Assembly (NCBI RefSeq): GCF_023091865.1
Contig: NZ_JAHXDI010000001.1
Span: forward strand, 1,302,001 to 1,366,000
Origin: Chromohalobacter moromii
GTDB taxonomy: Bacteria; Pseudomonadota; Gammaproteobacteria; Pseudomonadales; Halomonadaceae
Direction of reading: 5' to 3'
Length of the DNA: 64,000 nucleotides
This document shows, piece by piece, positions 8,644 to 17,263 of this stretch (its first letter is position 1; the number at the start of each line of letters is the position of its first letter). Made by a program: the position numbers and the translations under genes. The notes beneath the pieces were generated by a model. The model saw nothing but the letters and a program-made list of their open reading frames with translations, did not search any database and was not told the origin of the DNA.

Positions 8644-9738
8644 GTGAAGATTTGTATTGTTACACCCTCGTTTTCAGGAGGAGGGGCCGAAAGGATAGCT
8701 GTCAATTTGGCAAATTTTTACGCTAAAAACGGGTTGGATGTCTGTCTAGTTGTTTTTGATGGAGTCGGTCCATATCGTAGGCAAATAAATAGCTCCATAA
8801 AGTTGATTGATCTTAATGTTAAACGGTTGCGCTATAATGCTTGGTTGAAGTTGAGAAAAGCCATAAAAGATGAATCTCCAGAATATATTCTATCTGTTAT
8901 GAGAGGCGCAAATATCTTCGTCGGGCTATCTCTTCCAATAATTAATAATATAAGAGTTACGTTTCGTGAAGCTAATACAATGGAAGCTTTCAGACGTATA
9001 CCCTGGCGTCGCAGGTTGATTCATAAACTTCTCATGAAGTTTTCCTATCGACGTGCTGATATTGTTATTGCAAACTCTATGGACACCAAAAAAGACCTGA
9101 TAGTTAATAAGATAGTCCAAGAAAGCCATGTGGAAGTTATTGGTAATCCGGTGATTAATGATGATTTAAATGAAAAGGCTGGAGATGTTTTATGTCATGA
9201 GTGGTTGTCTTCCCCTGATGTTCGTGTTGTTTTGCACGTTGGTCGTCTTGATGTCCAAAAAAACCAAGCGCTTTTGTTAAATGCATTTTCTTTGGCTGTC
9301 AAATCGGTTCCTGATCTTAAGCTTGTCATTCTTGGAGAAGGTGAAGAAAAGAAGAATTTAGAAAAGCTATCAAGTGAGCTGGGTGTTGAGGATAATGTTG
9401 ATTTTGTTGCCTTCCAAGATAATCCCTATCCGTATTACAAGGCGGCAGATTTATTTGTTTTGTCTTCTGACTGGGAAGGGTTCGGAAATGTAATAGTAGA
9501 AGCATTGGCATGTGGTACGCCCGTTATTAGTACGGATTGTCCCGGTGGTCCAAGGACCATACTTGCTGATGGCAAGTATGGCGTATTAGTACCTTGTGGT
9601 GATGCAGAACGACTTTCATTGGAAATGGTTAACCATATAAATAATGTGGGCGCGTGGAACTTTGAAGAACTTAAGAAGCGTGCCAATGAGTTTACAGTTG
9701 AAGCTGTTGCAAAAAAATATTTGGAAGCAAGCCGTTAA
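8644..9738 (+). CDS. GT4-family glycosyltransferase (AT-rich)
   Basis: A 364-residue GT4 enzyme starting with a GTG at 8644 after AAAGGAATAA. The N-terminal TPSFSGGGAERIAVNLANFY and the C-terminal DWEGFGNVIVEALACGTPVI motifs are clear, and the product resembles the GC-rich glycosyltransferase at 447 along its length. Codon use is strikingly AT-rich compared with galE just upstream, which marks the start of an imported block that runs through the flippase and the asparagine-synthase-like gene. Specificity is unknown. Confidence 0.85.
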   Translation: MKICIVTPSFSGGGAERIAVNLANFYAKNGLDVCLVVFDGVGPYRRQINSSIKLIDLNVKRLRYNAWLKLRKAIKDESPEYILSVMRGANIFVGLSLPIINNIRVTFREANTMEAFRRIPWRRRLIHKLLMKFSYRRADIVIANSMDTKKDLIVNKIVQESHVEVIGNPVINDDLNEKAGDVLCHEWLSSPDVRVVLHVGRLDVQKNQALLLNAFSLAVKSVPDLKLVILGEGEEKKNLEKLSSELGVEDNVDFVAFQDNPYPYYKAADLFVLSSDWEGFGNVIVEALACGTPVISTDCPGGPRTILADGKYGVLVPCGDAERLSLEMVNHINNVGAWNFEELKKRANEFTVEAVAKKYLEASR

Positions 9739-9748
9739 ATTATTGATT

Positions 9749-9961
9749 TTATGCTCTTGAATGACTGAGCAGGCTGTCTGCCGGTTCAGTTCTTGTGATT
9801 CGCTCTTCGTTCAGCTCGATACGGACAGAGCCGCTGTAGGCGGTGTCCAAAGCCAGTACTTCACATATGGCGAGTGACTCTCCTGAGGCGTGTTTTGGTG
9901 GACATGCTGATTCTACAAGATAAAAAAATCGGTACCTTCTTTTCTTTCTCGGCCCAGTGGG
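9749..9961 (-). pseudogene. Possible C-terminal coding remnant, unidentified
   Basis: The gap between the glycosyltransferase and the flippase contains a minus-strand frame of about 70 codons with no ATG, ending in a TAA at 9749-9751. It would encode a protein-like stretch with segments such as RKKRRYRFFYLVES, SGESLAICEVLALDTA and GSVRIELNEERITRTE. Its composition differs from the AT-rich genes on both sides. It may be the tail of a gene or transposase displaced when the AT-rich block arrived; I do not recognise the family and it may be chance. Confidence 0.25.
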
Positions 9962-9987
9962 TCAAACGGGCTTTCTGATAGGCAGAG

Positions 9988-11316
9988 ATGTGCATGCTGA
10001 ATCTAGTTATTACATTGCGACAGAAAACCCATGAAGTATGGCGCAGCCGCTTTGTAAGAAGTGTTGCGGTGGTTGCCACCGGAACGGCAGGAGCGCAGGC
10101 GATCACGATGGCTTTTTCACCGCTGATTACTCGCCTTTATGGTCCTGAAGCATACGGTGTGCAAGGTACTTTTATTGCAATATTGGGTGTGGCAACTCCT
10201 TTCAGTGCTCTTGCCTATCCGATTTCTGTCGTTTTGCCACGACGAGATGAAGAAGCCATTGGGCTTCTACGATTGAGTGCCTATATCTCCGTCTTTATTG
10301 CGACCTTAATAGCGGTTGGCTTGTGGTTATGGGGTGCTGTAGCTATTTCGCTGTTGGAAATAGAGAGCGTGGGAAAGTTGATCTACTTGCTACCCGTAGC
10401 GATATTATTCGCTGCTTGGATGCAGATGGCTCAGCAGTGGTTGATACGCAAAAAAGAATTCGGAGTGATTGCTCGTTCCGCCTTAGCTAATTCCGGACTA
10501 CTGAATAGTGCCAGGGCCTTGCTTGGCTTCGTTCACCCCACCGGCGCTGTACTCATTGTGTTGGCATCTTTGGGAAGTGTATTGCACGCATTGCTGATGT
10601 GGATAGGAATTCGGAAGCGCACTACGATAAATCGCAGTGAACCTTTAGAGGCCCCCAACCTGGGCATCATCGAACTGGCCCATCGCCATCGCGATTTCCC
10701 ACTGTACCGGGCTCCACAGATTACGATCAACGCCGCATCGCAAAGTTTACCAGTGTTGATGTTGGCTGCTTTCTTTGGTCCGTCCACTGCAGGATTCTAC
10801 ATGCTCAGCACAATGGTGATGGGGATGCCAACTACTTTGATTGGAATGGCAGTTAGCGATGTTTTTTATGCGCGAATAACGGAAGCGGCACATAATGGCG
10901 AGAGTCTTTCTAGACACATTTTACGAGCTACAGGTGTGCTAGCTGCAATTGGCATCGTGCCCTTTTCAATTGTTGTATTGTTTGGCCCTTGGCTATTTAG
11001 TTTGGTGTTTGGAGCTGAGTGGGGTGTGGCGGGAGAATATGCTCGATGGTTGGCTTTTTTCTTCTTTTTTAATTTAGCCAATAAGCCAAGCAACGCTGCA
11101 GTTCCTATTTTGGGTATTCAGCGTGGCTTGCTTTTTTATGAGGTCTTGAGCACCGGTGGTAAAGTTTCTGGTTTTTTGCTCGGATTCTATTGGCTAAATA
11201 GCGACATCTGGGCAGTCGCAATATTTTCTATCATTGGTATTTTTGCTTATAGCGGAGTGATGCTGTGGATTTATTTGTGTGCGGTGAGGTGGGACCGTGA
11301 TGCAAGAATCAGTTAA
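9988..11316 (+). CDS. Wzx-type polysaccharide flippase
   Basis: A 442-residue integral membrane protein with about 12 predicted transmembrane segments, of the polysaccharide transporter (PST/MOP) family. The N-terminal GTAGAQAITMAFSPLITRLYGPEAYG motif region (here quoted in part: FSPLITRLYGPEAYG) is typical of RfbX/Wzx proteins, which flip undecaprenyl-diphosphate-linked repeat units to the periplasm. A second Met at 9994 is an alternative start. It lies in the AT-rich block and is the only clear Wzx in the window, so with the Wzc kinase and the EpsG-like polymerase it completes a Wzx/Wzy-dependent system. Confidence 0.85.
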   Translation: MCMLNLVITLRQKTHEVWRSRFVRSVAVVATGTAGAQAITMAFSPLITRLYGPEAYGVQGTFIAILGVATPFSALAYPISVVLPRRDEEAIGLLRLSAYISVFIATLIAVGLWLWGAVAISLLEIESVGKLIYLLPVAILFAAWMQMAQQWLIRKKEFGVIARSALANSGLLNSARALLGFVHPTGAVLIVLASLGSVLHALLMWIGIRKRTTINRSEPLEAPNLGIIELAHRHRDFPLYRAPQITINAASQSLPVLMLAAFFGPSTAGFYMLSTMVMGMPTTLIGMAVSDVFYARITEAAHNGESLSRHILRATGVLAAIGIVPFSIVVLFGPWLFSLVFGAEWGVAGEYARWLAFFFFFNLANKPSNAAVPILGIQRGLLFYEVLSTGGKVSGFLLGFYWLNSDIWAVAIFSIIGIFAYSGVMLWIYLCAVRWDRDARIS

Positions 11317-11429
11317 TAAGCCGTGCTCTTGAGTATCGAGATAAGTTTATGGTCTTCCGGTGACCAACGATCTATAGGGGGTAACCCTAAATTAAAGTAA
11401 TAAGTGTAGCATCAACAAGGAGAAGTTCC

Positions 11430-13199
11430 ATGTCCAAAGTGTTATACGCTTGCAGCCGAAACTCTGGTTTCAATGCCAGTACCAAAGAAAAGCTATATGA
11501 TGTTTGCAATCATCTTGTCCCGGATAATATTGCGGTACCTAAACCTCATGTAGTACGTGTCGAAGATGATTTGGCATATGCTGTATGCATGGATAGTGGT
11601 GCCCTCCAAGAGTCGGGAGGGAGCTTGCTTCTGGGGTTTCTGTATGAAAAAAACAAAGTGAGTTGGGATAAGCCTAAAACATGCTATCCAGATGGTAATT
11701 ATGCCTTGTTTAGGGTCGATGAGGACGAGATTGAAGTGGTTAGCGATTGTGTTGGGACTAGAACGGTCTGGTATTACCATGATGAAGAGGTATTTATTGC
11801 ATCAACGTCGCAACGCGCAATAATTATGTTCCTTGGTGCATTTGAATTTGATGAGAGAGTGATTCCGTGGATGCTGTCGACAGGCTCGTTGGGTCCGCAG
11901 TTTTCTTGGGATAAAAGCATTAAGCGCCTGCCGGTCGATAGTTATTTGTCGCTTGAAAAGAAATCATGGCGTGCCTCTATCACCCAAAGACCTATTAATT
12001 TTTCCGTGGTTAATCGTAAGAGGGAAGGTCATAGAAGAGTATTGACTGATGCGATTAGTCAAACTATGGAGTCTCTTGATGGTATTGACTTTGAGCGATG
12101 GGTGCTACCGCTGTCCGGGGGGTATGATAGTCGCGGGATATTGTTATTTATAAAAAATACAATAGGGGCTCCAGATAATCTGAAAACGATAACATGGGGC
12201 TTAGAGAAATCTCAGTATGAAAAATACAATGATGCCTATGTGGCTAAGGAGCTAGCACACTCTGTGGGAGTTCAGCATAAATACTATCATACAGATATTT
12301 CTCCCGAGCCACTCGAGGTGGTTTTCGATCGATTCCTTTTTTGCAGTGAAGGTCGTGTTGATCATATTGCTGGGTACATGGATGGTATGGATATCTGGAA
12401 GCAGCTCCATGACGAAGGAGTAGACGGGACAATTAGAGGAGATGAAAGTTTTGGAGAGTTGCCTGCTTCATCAGAATTAGATGTCAGGAACTTAGTTGGT
12501 CTTGGATTGTGTTGCGACTACAAGAATTTATCGCAATTTACTGAAGATTTTGCGCCTTTCCATCAAGAGGTTCCGGTTGAGTTGCATAAAAAAGAGGGGG
12601 AAACGCTTTATGCATGGCGGGATAGAGTCCACCAAGAATATCGTATGCCAACCGTGTTTGCTGCATTGTCAGATATCAAGTTTTCGTATTTGGAAGAGAT
12701 TAACCCCTTGCTTTCCAGGTCAATTCTGAGTGTTGTTAGAAGCTTGCCTGATGACCTCAGAGAAGACAAGTGTTTGTTTAAGAGTATAGTTGAGTCTATG
12801 GAGGGGGGTGTTCCATTTGCCCTTAAAAGCGCAAATGCTAATCCTAAAGACATACTCCGCGAGAAAGGGTGTGTCGATCTTATGAAATCAGAGATAAATA
12901 GTAGTTATTCAGCTGGCTTGTTCGGCCCTGATTTTGCAAATAGAGTTATCAGTGAAATAAAAGTTGGAAATGATGGGTCGAGAAGATGGGGTGTGAAAGG
13001 ACTGGTGAGTTCGCTTTTACCTGCCTCCATAAAAAGCCGGCTGCGTAAAACGGTAGTTCGCCGATCAGTCGATGGCAACGTTCTTGCATTTAGAGTTTTT
13101 ATGATTATAAAAATGCATAAAATGTTGACCTCTGACGCTTCGAGAGCGGCTAACTTTCAACGCCGTGCAACAGACGAGGCACGCGCTACTATTAGTTAA
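11430..13199 (+). CDS. Asparagine-synthase-like amidotransferase in a polysaccharide locus
   Basis: A 589-residue protein whose central part has the ATP-pyrophosphatase P-loop LSGGYDSRG (about residue 228) of the asparagine synthase C-terminal domain. The first ~200 residues resemble the glutaminase-side fold in length and position, but the start is MSKVLYACS, without the catalytic Cys2 of glutamine-hydrolysing enzymes, so it probably uses ammonia or another amine, or performs a different adenylation. AAGGAGAAG precedes the ATG. In glycan clusters such proteins amidate uronic acids or join amino acids to sugars; that role here is an inference. AT-rich, unlike the downstream genes. Confidence 0.75.
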   Translation: MSKVLYACSRNSGFNASTKEKLYDVCNHLVPDNIAVPKPHVVRVEDDLAYAVCMDSGALQESGGSLLLGFLYEKNKVSWDKPKTCYPDGNYALFRVDEDEIEVVSDCVGTRTVWYYHDEEVFIASTSQRAIIMFLGAFEFDERVIPWMLSTGSLGPQFSWDKSIKRLPVDSYLSLEKKSWRASITQRPINFSVVNRKREGHRRVLTDAISQTMESLDGIDFERWVLPLSGGYDSRGILLFIKNTIGAPDNLKTITWGLEKSQYEKYNDAYVAKELAHSVGVQHKYYHTDISPEPLEVVFDRFLFCSEGRVDHIAGYMDGMDIWKQLHDEGVDGTIRGDESFGELPASSELDVRNLVGLGLCCDYKNLSQFTEDFAPFHQEVPVELHKKEGETLYAWRDRVHQEYRMPTVFAALSDIKFSYLEEINPLLSRSILSVVRSLPDDLREDKCLFKSIVESMEGGVPFALKSANANPKDILREKGCVDLMKSEINSSYSAGLFGPDFANRVISEIKVGNDGSRRWGVKGLVSSLLPASIKSRLRKTVVRRSVDGNVLAFRVFMIIKMHKMLTSDASRAANFQRRATDEARATIS

Positions 13200-13372
13200 A
13201 ATTCTAGTTCAAGACTCTCTTTTAATATGCCGGGGGGAGGTGGTCTGCTTTATAAAGCTCCGGCGATTCGGTTTCGCGCAATGATAACGAGGCTATTGTG
13301 AGCGGATTTCTAGAAGTTCGGGGTCGGTTGAACAAGAGGGCAAGTCAATGTCTCGTCGCAGGGGTTTTATAT

Positions 13373-14245
13373 ATGCGTTCGGTCATAAAGCTGGTAAGGC
13401 CACACCAGTACCTCAAGAATGGTTTTGTGCTAGTCGGGCCGTTATTTGCCCATCAGTGGGATCTCTTCACACTCTCTCAAGCACTGTTGGCTTTCTTGGC
13501 CTTCTGCTGCATGGCGAGTGCGGTGTATGTACTCAACGACATCATGGACATCGAGGCGGATCGAGCCCACCCGGTGAAGTGTCGTCGTCCCTTGCCGAGT
13601 GGTGCCATTTCCACACGTGTGGCCAAACGACTGCTTGGTGGGTTGATAGCCGCATCGATGTTGCTGGCACTGTTGGTTAGCGGCTGGGTCGCTCTGTTTG
13701 TGGCAACCTACTTTGTCATCAACATCTTTTACTCCTGGCGCCTCAAGCACATCGTGATCCTCGATGTATTCTTGATCTCGTCTGGCTTCATGCTGCGGAT
13801 TCTGGCTGGCACGGTGGGGTTAGGCATCGCGCCATCTGCGTGGCTGCTGCTGTGCGGTTTGATGGTCACGCTGTTTCTGGGCTTCTCCAAGCGACGCGCC
13901 GAACTACTGATGCTTGAGAGTAACGAGCACTGCAACGGAGGGCTGACCCGACGTGTATTGGATGACTATAGCCCGGCCATGCTCGAGCAGTTCATCGCTG
14001 TCACGGCTGCATGCACGGTGCTTGCCTACGGCCTCTATACTGTGTCCCCGAAGACGATCGCCCTACATGGCAGTGATGGATTGATCTACACCTTACCCTT
14101 CGTGGTGTATGGCATCTTTCGTTATCTTTACCTGCTGCATCAAAAGTCCAAAGGCAATGATACGGCCAAAGACCTGGTTATCGACCGCCATCTGTTGGCC
14201 ACGGTCGTGGGCTGGGTGGGGTCGACTCTGTGGGTCCTAACATGA
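13373..14245 (+). CDS. UbiA-family polyprenyl-phosphate phosphoribosyltransferase candidate
   Basis: About 290 residues with eight to nine membrane segments. The first Asp-rich motif NDIMDIEADRAHPVKCRRPL (residues ~58-77) is that of UbiA prenyltransferases, in the N-D-x3-D-x3-D-R-x-HP form seen in decaprenyl-phosphate 5-phosphoribosyltransferase (Rv3806c type), which joins PRPP and polyprenyl phosphate. A second Asp-containing loop, LEQFIAV with nearby LDDYSP, fits motif two. The DprE1- and DprE2-like genes downstream strongly favour this over quinone synthesis. ATG 13373 gives the normal N-terminus MRSVIKLVRPHQYLKNG; an upstream GTG at 13298 would add 25 residues. The stop overlaps the next start (ATGA 14242). 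Confidence 0.82.
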   Translation: MRSVIKLVRPHQYLKNGFVLVGPLFAHQWDLFTLSQALLAFLAFCCMASAVYVLNDIMDIEADRAHPVKCRRPLPSGAISTRVAKRLLGGLIAASMLLALLVSGWVALFVATYFVINIFYSWRLKHIVILDVFLISSGFMLRILAGTVGLGIAPSAWLLLCGLMVTLFLGFSKRRAELLMLESNEHCNGGLTRRVLDDYSPAMLEQFIAVTAACTVLAYGLYTVSPKTIALHGSDGLIYTLPFVVYGIFRYLYLLHQKSKGNDTAKDLVIDRHLLATVVGWVGSTLWVLT

Positions 14246-15213
14246 CGGCGGCAGTGAGTTACCTGGAAGGGTGGCGGCTGCGGGCGCTGATCCTCTCCAT
14301 CGTGGCCGCCACCGCCGGCTATTTGGCGTTTTCCCTGTGGGGAGGCTGGAATGAGGTGGTAGCCGCCTTCGTGCAGATTGGCCTGGTAGGCACGCTGATC
14401 GCCCTGATCTTGTCGCTGATGAACTACGCCCTGCGGTTCTGTCGCTGGCAGCTCTACTTGTCGCAGCTGGGGCATCGCGTAGCCTGGCCGCCGAGTCTGC
14501 GAATCTATCTCAGTGGCTTTGCCCTGACCACCACGCCCGGTAAGGCGGGGGAGGCTTTCAGGGGCGTACTCCTCAAGCAGCGCGGGGTACCGTTCCCGGT
14601 GACCTTCGCTGCCTTCATCAGCGAGCGACTTTCCGACCTCGTTGCCATCGTGCTGCTCACACTGGTGGGGCTGGCCCAATACCCCCAGGCGCGGAGCATT
14701 GTGCTTGCCGGGGTACTGGGGATCGTGGTGGTGCTGGCTTGCCTGTCGAGCAAGACCCTGCTGGACCGGCTGCATCGTTGGGCCTCGGCTCGCCAGGGCA
14801 AGCTGATGGCTTTGGTTACCCATGTCAGCGAGATGCTGGGGGGCGCGCGCCGCTGCCATCGCCCCGACCTTCTAGGCATAGCCACCGTGATCAGCGTGAT
14901 TGCTTGGGGGGCGGAGGCGCTGGCTTTCTATTGGATGCTGGGCTGGCTCGATGCCGACATCTCGCTGTCGTTCGCCATCTTCGTTTATGCGCTGTCGATG
15001 CTGGCCGGCGCCCTGAGTTTCCTACCGGGCGGTCTGGGGAGCGCTGAAGCGGTGATGGTCTCGCTGCTGGTCCTCAAGGGCATGACTATGCCCGTCGCCA
15101 TCGCGGCGACCGTATTCATTCGCCTGGCAACGCTGTGGTTTGCCGTACTAATCGGCCTGGTGGCCTTGATCCGCAGCCGTCATGGTGAAGCGCCTGCGGA
15201 GGAGACCGCATGA
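14242..15213 (+). CDS. UPF0104 / LPG-synthase-TM-like membrane protein, flippase candidate
   Basis: 323 residues, about eight to nine membrane segments, with the family pattern NYALRFCRWQLYL, GKAGEAFRGVLLKQRG and FLPGGLGSAEAVM. The family (PF03706: AglD, MprF membrane domain, UPF0104) is implicated in handling or flipping isoprenoid-linked or lipid substrates. ATG 14242 overlaps the UbiA stop, and its own stop overlaps the oxidase start (ATGA 15210). Position between the phosphoribosyltransferase and the epimerase pair suggests it moves the polyprenyl-phospho-pentose across the inner membrane; that is inference. An in-frame GTG at 14230 is less likely. Confidence 0.75.
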   Translation: MTAAVSYLEGWRLRALILSIVAATAGYLAFSLWGGWNEVVAAFVQIGLVGTLIALILSLMNYALRFCRWQLYLSQLGHRVAWPPSLRIYLSGFALTTTPGKAGEAFRGVLLKQRGVPFPVTFAAFISERLSDLVAIVLLTLVGLAQYPQARSIVLAGVLGIVVVLACLSSKTLLDRLHRWASARQGKLMALVTHVSEMLGGARRCHRPDLLGIATVISVIAWGAEALAFYWMLGWLDADISLSFAIFVYALSMLAGALSFLPGGLGSAEAVMVSLLVLKGMTMPVAIAATVFIRLATLWFAVLIGLVALIRSRHGEAPAEETA

Positions 15214-16511
15214 CCGCACCACGTTCATGGAACCGTCTGCCGCGTGTGGCTCCCGACGCCGTCCATGCGTTAACCCAACGCTACGCTGGCGTGCCGGATG
15301 GTTTGCCAAGGCCATTACTGGCCCATGGTAATGGGCGTAGCTATGGCGATGTGTGCCTGACCGAACAGGGCACGCTGCTGCTTACCCGAGGGCTCGACCG
15401 CTTTATCGAATTTGACCCGCAGCAGGGGATACTGCGCTGTGAGGCAGGCGTCACCCTAGCCGAGCTCCTCGCACTGGTGGTGCCCCAAGGCTGGTTCTTG
15501 CCCAGCACGCCGGGGACGCGCTTGGCCACGGTGGGTGGTGCCGTGGCCAACGACGTGCATGGCAAGAACCACCATGCCGTAGGCAGCTTCGGCCATCACG
15601 TGCGCGCCCTGGAGCTGTGGCGCAGCGATGGCAGCATTATTGCGTGCCGGCCCGAGGACGACAACGGCTGGTTTTCGGCGACTATCGGCGGGCTGGGCCT
15701 GACTGGGCTGATTCGCTGGGTCGAGCTGCAGCTGATGCCTATCCAGAACCCCTGGATGTGGGTCGAGTCACAGCGCTTCGCCAATCTCGACGAGTTTTGG
15801 GCACTCAACCGTCGTGCTGAGGCCCGCTGGCCCTATACCGTGGCCTGGATCGACTGCTTGGCCAAAGGCAAGGCGCAGGGCCGGGGGATATTGCTGGCCG
15901 GCCAGCATGCGGCGGCACAGGCTGAGCTGCCGACGTTCAAGGAAAGCGGCAAGCGGATCCCCGTCGATCCACCATTCTCGTTGGTCAATGGGCTGAGCCT
16001 GCGCGCCTTCAATACTCTTTATTACCGGCAGCCAGTCAAGCCCCAGGGGGCGCTGACTCATTATGTGCCGTACTTCTACCCGCTGGATGCCATTCAAGGT
16101 TGGAACCGCATTTATGGGCGGCGTGGTTTCTACCAGTACCAGTGCGTGATTCCGCCCCGCGAGGCCGAGGCCGCTACCGCGGCGCTGCTCGATACCATCG
16201 CCAGGCGCGGGGAGGGGTCGTTTCTTGCCGTGCTCAAGACCTTCGGTCGTAAGCCGTCGCTGGGCATGCTCTCGTTTCCGCGCCCCGGCACCACTTTGGC
16301 CCTGGACTTTCCCAATCGGGGCGACAAGACCCTGCGCCTTCTCGAGGAGTTGGATGCCATCGTGCGCGAGGCCGGTGGCACCCTCTACCCCGGCAAGGAC
16401 GCCCGTATGCCGGCGAGCTTGTTTCAGGCTGGCTATCCCCAATGGGAAGCCTTCAGCGCTTACGTCGATCCCGGCTTTTCTTCCCGTTTCTGGCAGCGAG
16501 TGACCCCATGA
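15210..16511 (+). CDS. DprE1-like FAD-dependent polyprenyl-phosphoribose 2'-oxidase
   Basis: A 433-residue VAO-type flavoprotein. The N-terminal half has HGNGRSYGD (residues ~36-44), PSTPGTRLATVGGAVAND and HGKNHHAVGSFGHHV, the FAD-binding signature of DprE1; the C-terminal half has the substrate-domain sequences FYQYQCVIP and TLYPGKDARM with the conserved active-site Lys. Known DprE1 oxidises decaprenyl-phosphoryl-ribose at C2'. At the place of the benzothiazinone-reactive Cys387 of Mycobacterium tuberculosis DprE1 (before DFP) this protein has Ala364, by my alignment from memory. Start and stop both overlap neighbours by four bases. Confidence 0.88.
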   Translation: MTAPRSWNRLPRVAPDAVHALTQRYAGVPDGLPRPLLAHGNGRSYGDVCLTEQGTLLLTRGLDRFIEFDPQQGILRCEAGVTLAELLALVVPQGWFLPSTPGTRLATVGGAVANDVHGKNHHAVGSFGHHVRALELWRSDGSIIACRPEDDNGWFSATIGGLGLTGLIRWVELQLMPIQNPWMWVESQRFANLDEFWALNRRAEARWPYTVAWIDCLAKGKAQGRGILLAGQHAAAQAELPTFKESGKRIPVDPPFSLVNGLSLRAFNTLYYRQPVKPQGALTHYVPYFYPLDAIQGWNRIYGRRGFYQYQCVIPPREAEAATAALLDTIARRGEGSFLAVLKTFGRKPSLGMLSFPRPGTTLALDFPNRGDKTLRLLEELDAIVREAGGTLYPGKDARMPASLFQAGYPQWEAFSAYVDPGFSSRFWQRVTP

Positions 16512-17263
16512 ACTCTCTTAATCGTGTGATCCTCTTTGGGGCGACGTCCGCCATTGCCGAGCAGACCGCCCGGCAACTGGTTGCCCAGGGCGCCTCCCTC
16601 TACTGCGTGGGACGCAACCGCGACAAGCTGATGGCGCTTATTGATGATCTCAAGGTAAGGGCCAGCGACCACCAGCAAATCGATGGGGATGTGGCCGATC
16701 TGACCGACAGCGATCAGCATGCTCGGCTTATTGACGCTGGTGAACGAGCGCTGGGCGGCATCGATGGCGTGCTGATTGCCCACGGCACTCTGCCGAACCA
16801 GCAGGCCTGCCAGGCGGATGTTACCCAGACACGCCAGGAGATCGAGACCAACGCCCTGAGCGTGATCAGTCTGCTGACCCTGCTGGCCAACCGCCTCGAG
16901 CAGCAGCAGTACGGCGTGATCGCCGTGATCAGCTCGGTAGCCGGCGATCGGGGGCGGCAGAGCAACTATGTCTATGGCGCCGCCAAGGGCATGGTCACGT
17001 TGTTTCTCCAGGGCCTACGCAACCGGCTGGCCAAGAGCAATGTCGACGTGGTGACCATCAAGCCCGGTTTTGTCGATACCCCTATGACCGCCGAGCTCGA
17101 TAAGGGTGGGCCGCTGTGGGCCAAGCCCGAACAGATCGCCAAGGGCATCATCAAGGCCATGCAGAAGGGCAAGGGCGAAGTGTACCTGCCATGGTTCTGG
17201 TGGGGCATCATGCTGATCATCAAGCATATCCCTGAAGCTATCTTCAAACGGATGTCGTTATGA
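16508..17263 (+). CDS. DprE2-like SDR, polyprenyl-phospho-2-ketopentose reductase
   Basis: A 251-residue short-chain dehydrogenase. The cofactor motif is LFGATSAIAEQTARQL (residues ~7-22), AHGTLPNQ replaces the usual NNAG, ISSVAGDRGR carries the catalytic Ser and YVYGAAKG the Tyr-x3-Lys. The VKPGFVDTPMT segment and the C-terminal membrane-proximal WGIMLIIKHIP tail are as in DprE2, which reduces the 2'-keto intermediate to the arabino form using NAD(P)H. ATG 16508 overlaps the oxidase stop; its stop overlaps the HAD phosphatase start. With its partner it would convert polyprenyl-phospho-ribose to polyprenyl-phospho-arabinose. Confidence 0.87.
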   Translation: MNSLNRVILFGATSAIAEQTARQLVAQGASLYCVGRNRDKLMALIDDLKVRASDHQQIDGDVADLTDSDQHARLIDAGERALGGIDGVLIAHGTLPNQQACQADVTQTRQEIETNALSVISLLTLLANRLEQQQYGVIAVISSVAGDRGRQSNYVYGAAKGMVTLFLQGLRNRLAKSNVDVVTIKPGFVDTPMTAELDKGGPLWAKPEQIAKGIIKAMQKGKGEVYLPWFWWGIMLIIKHIPEAIFKRMSL

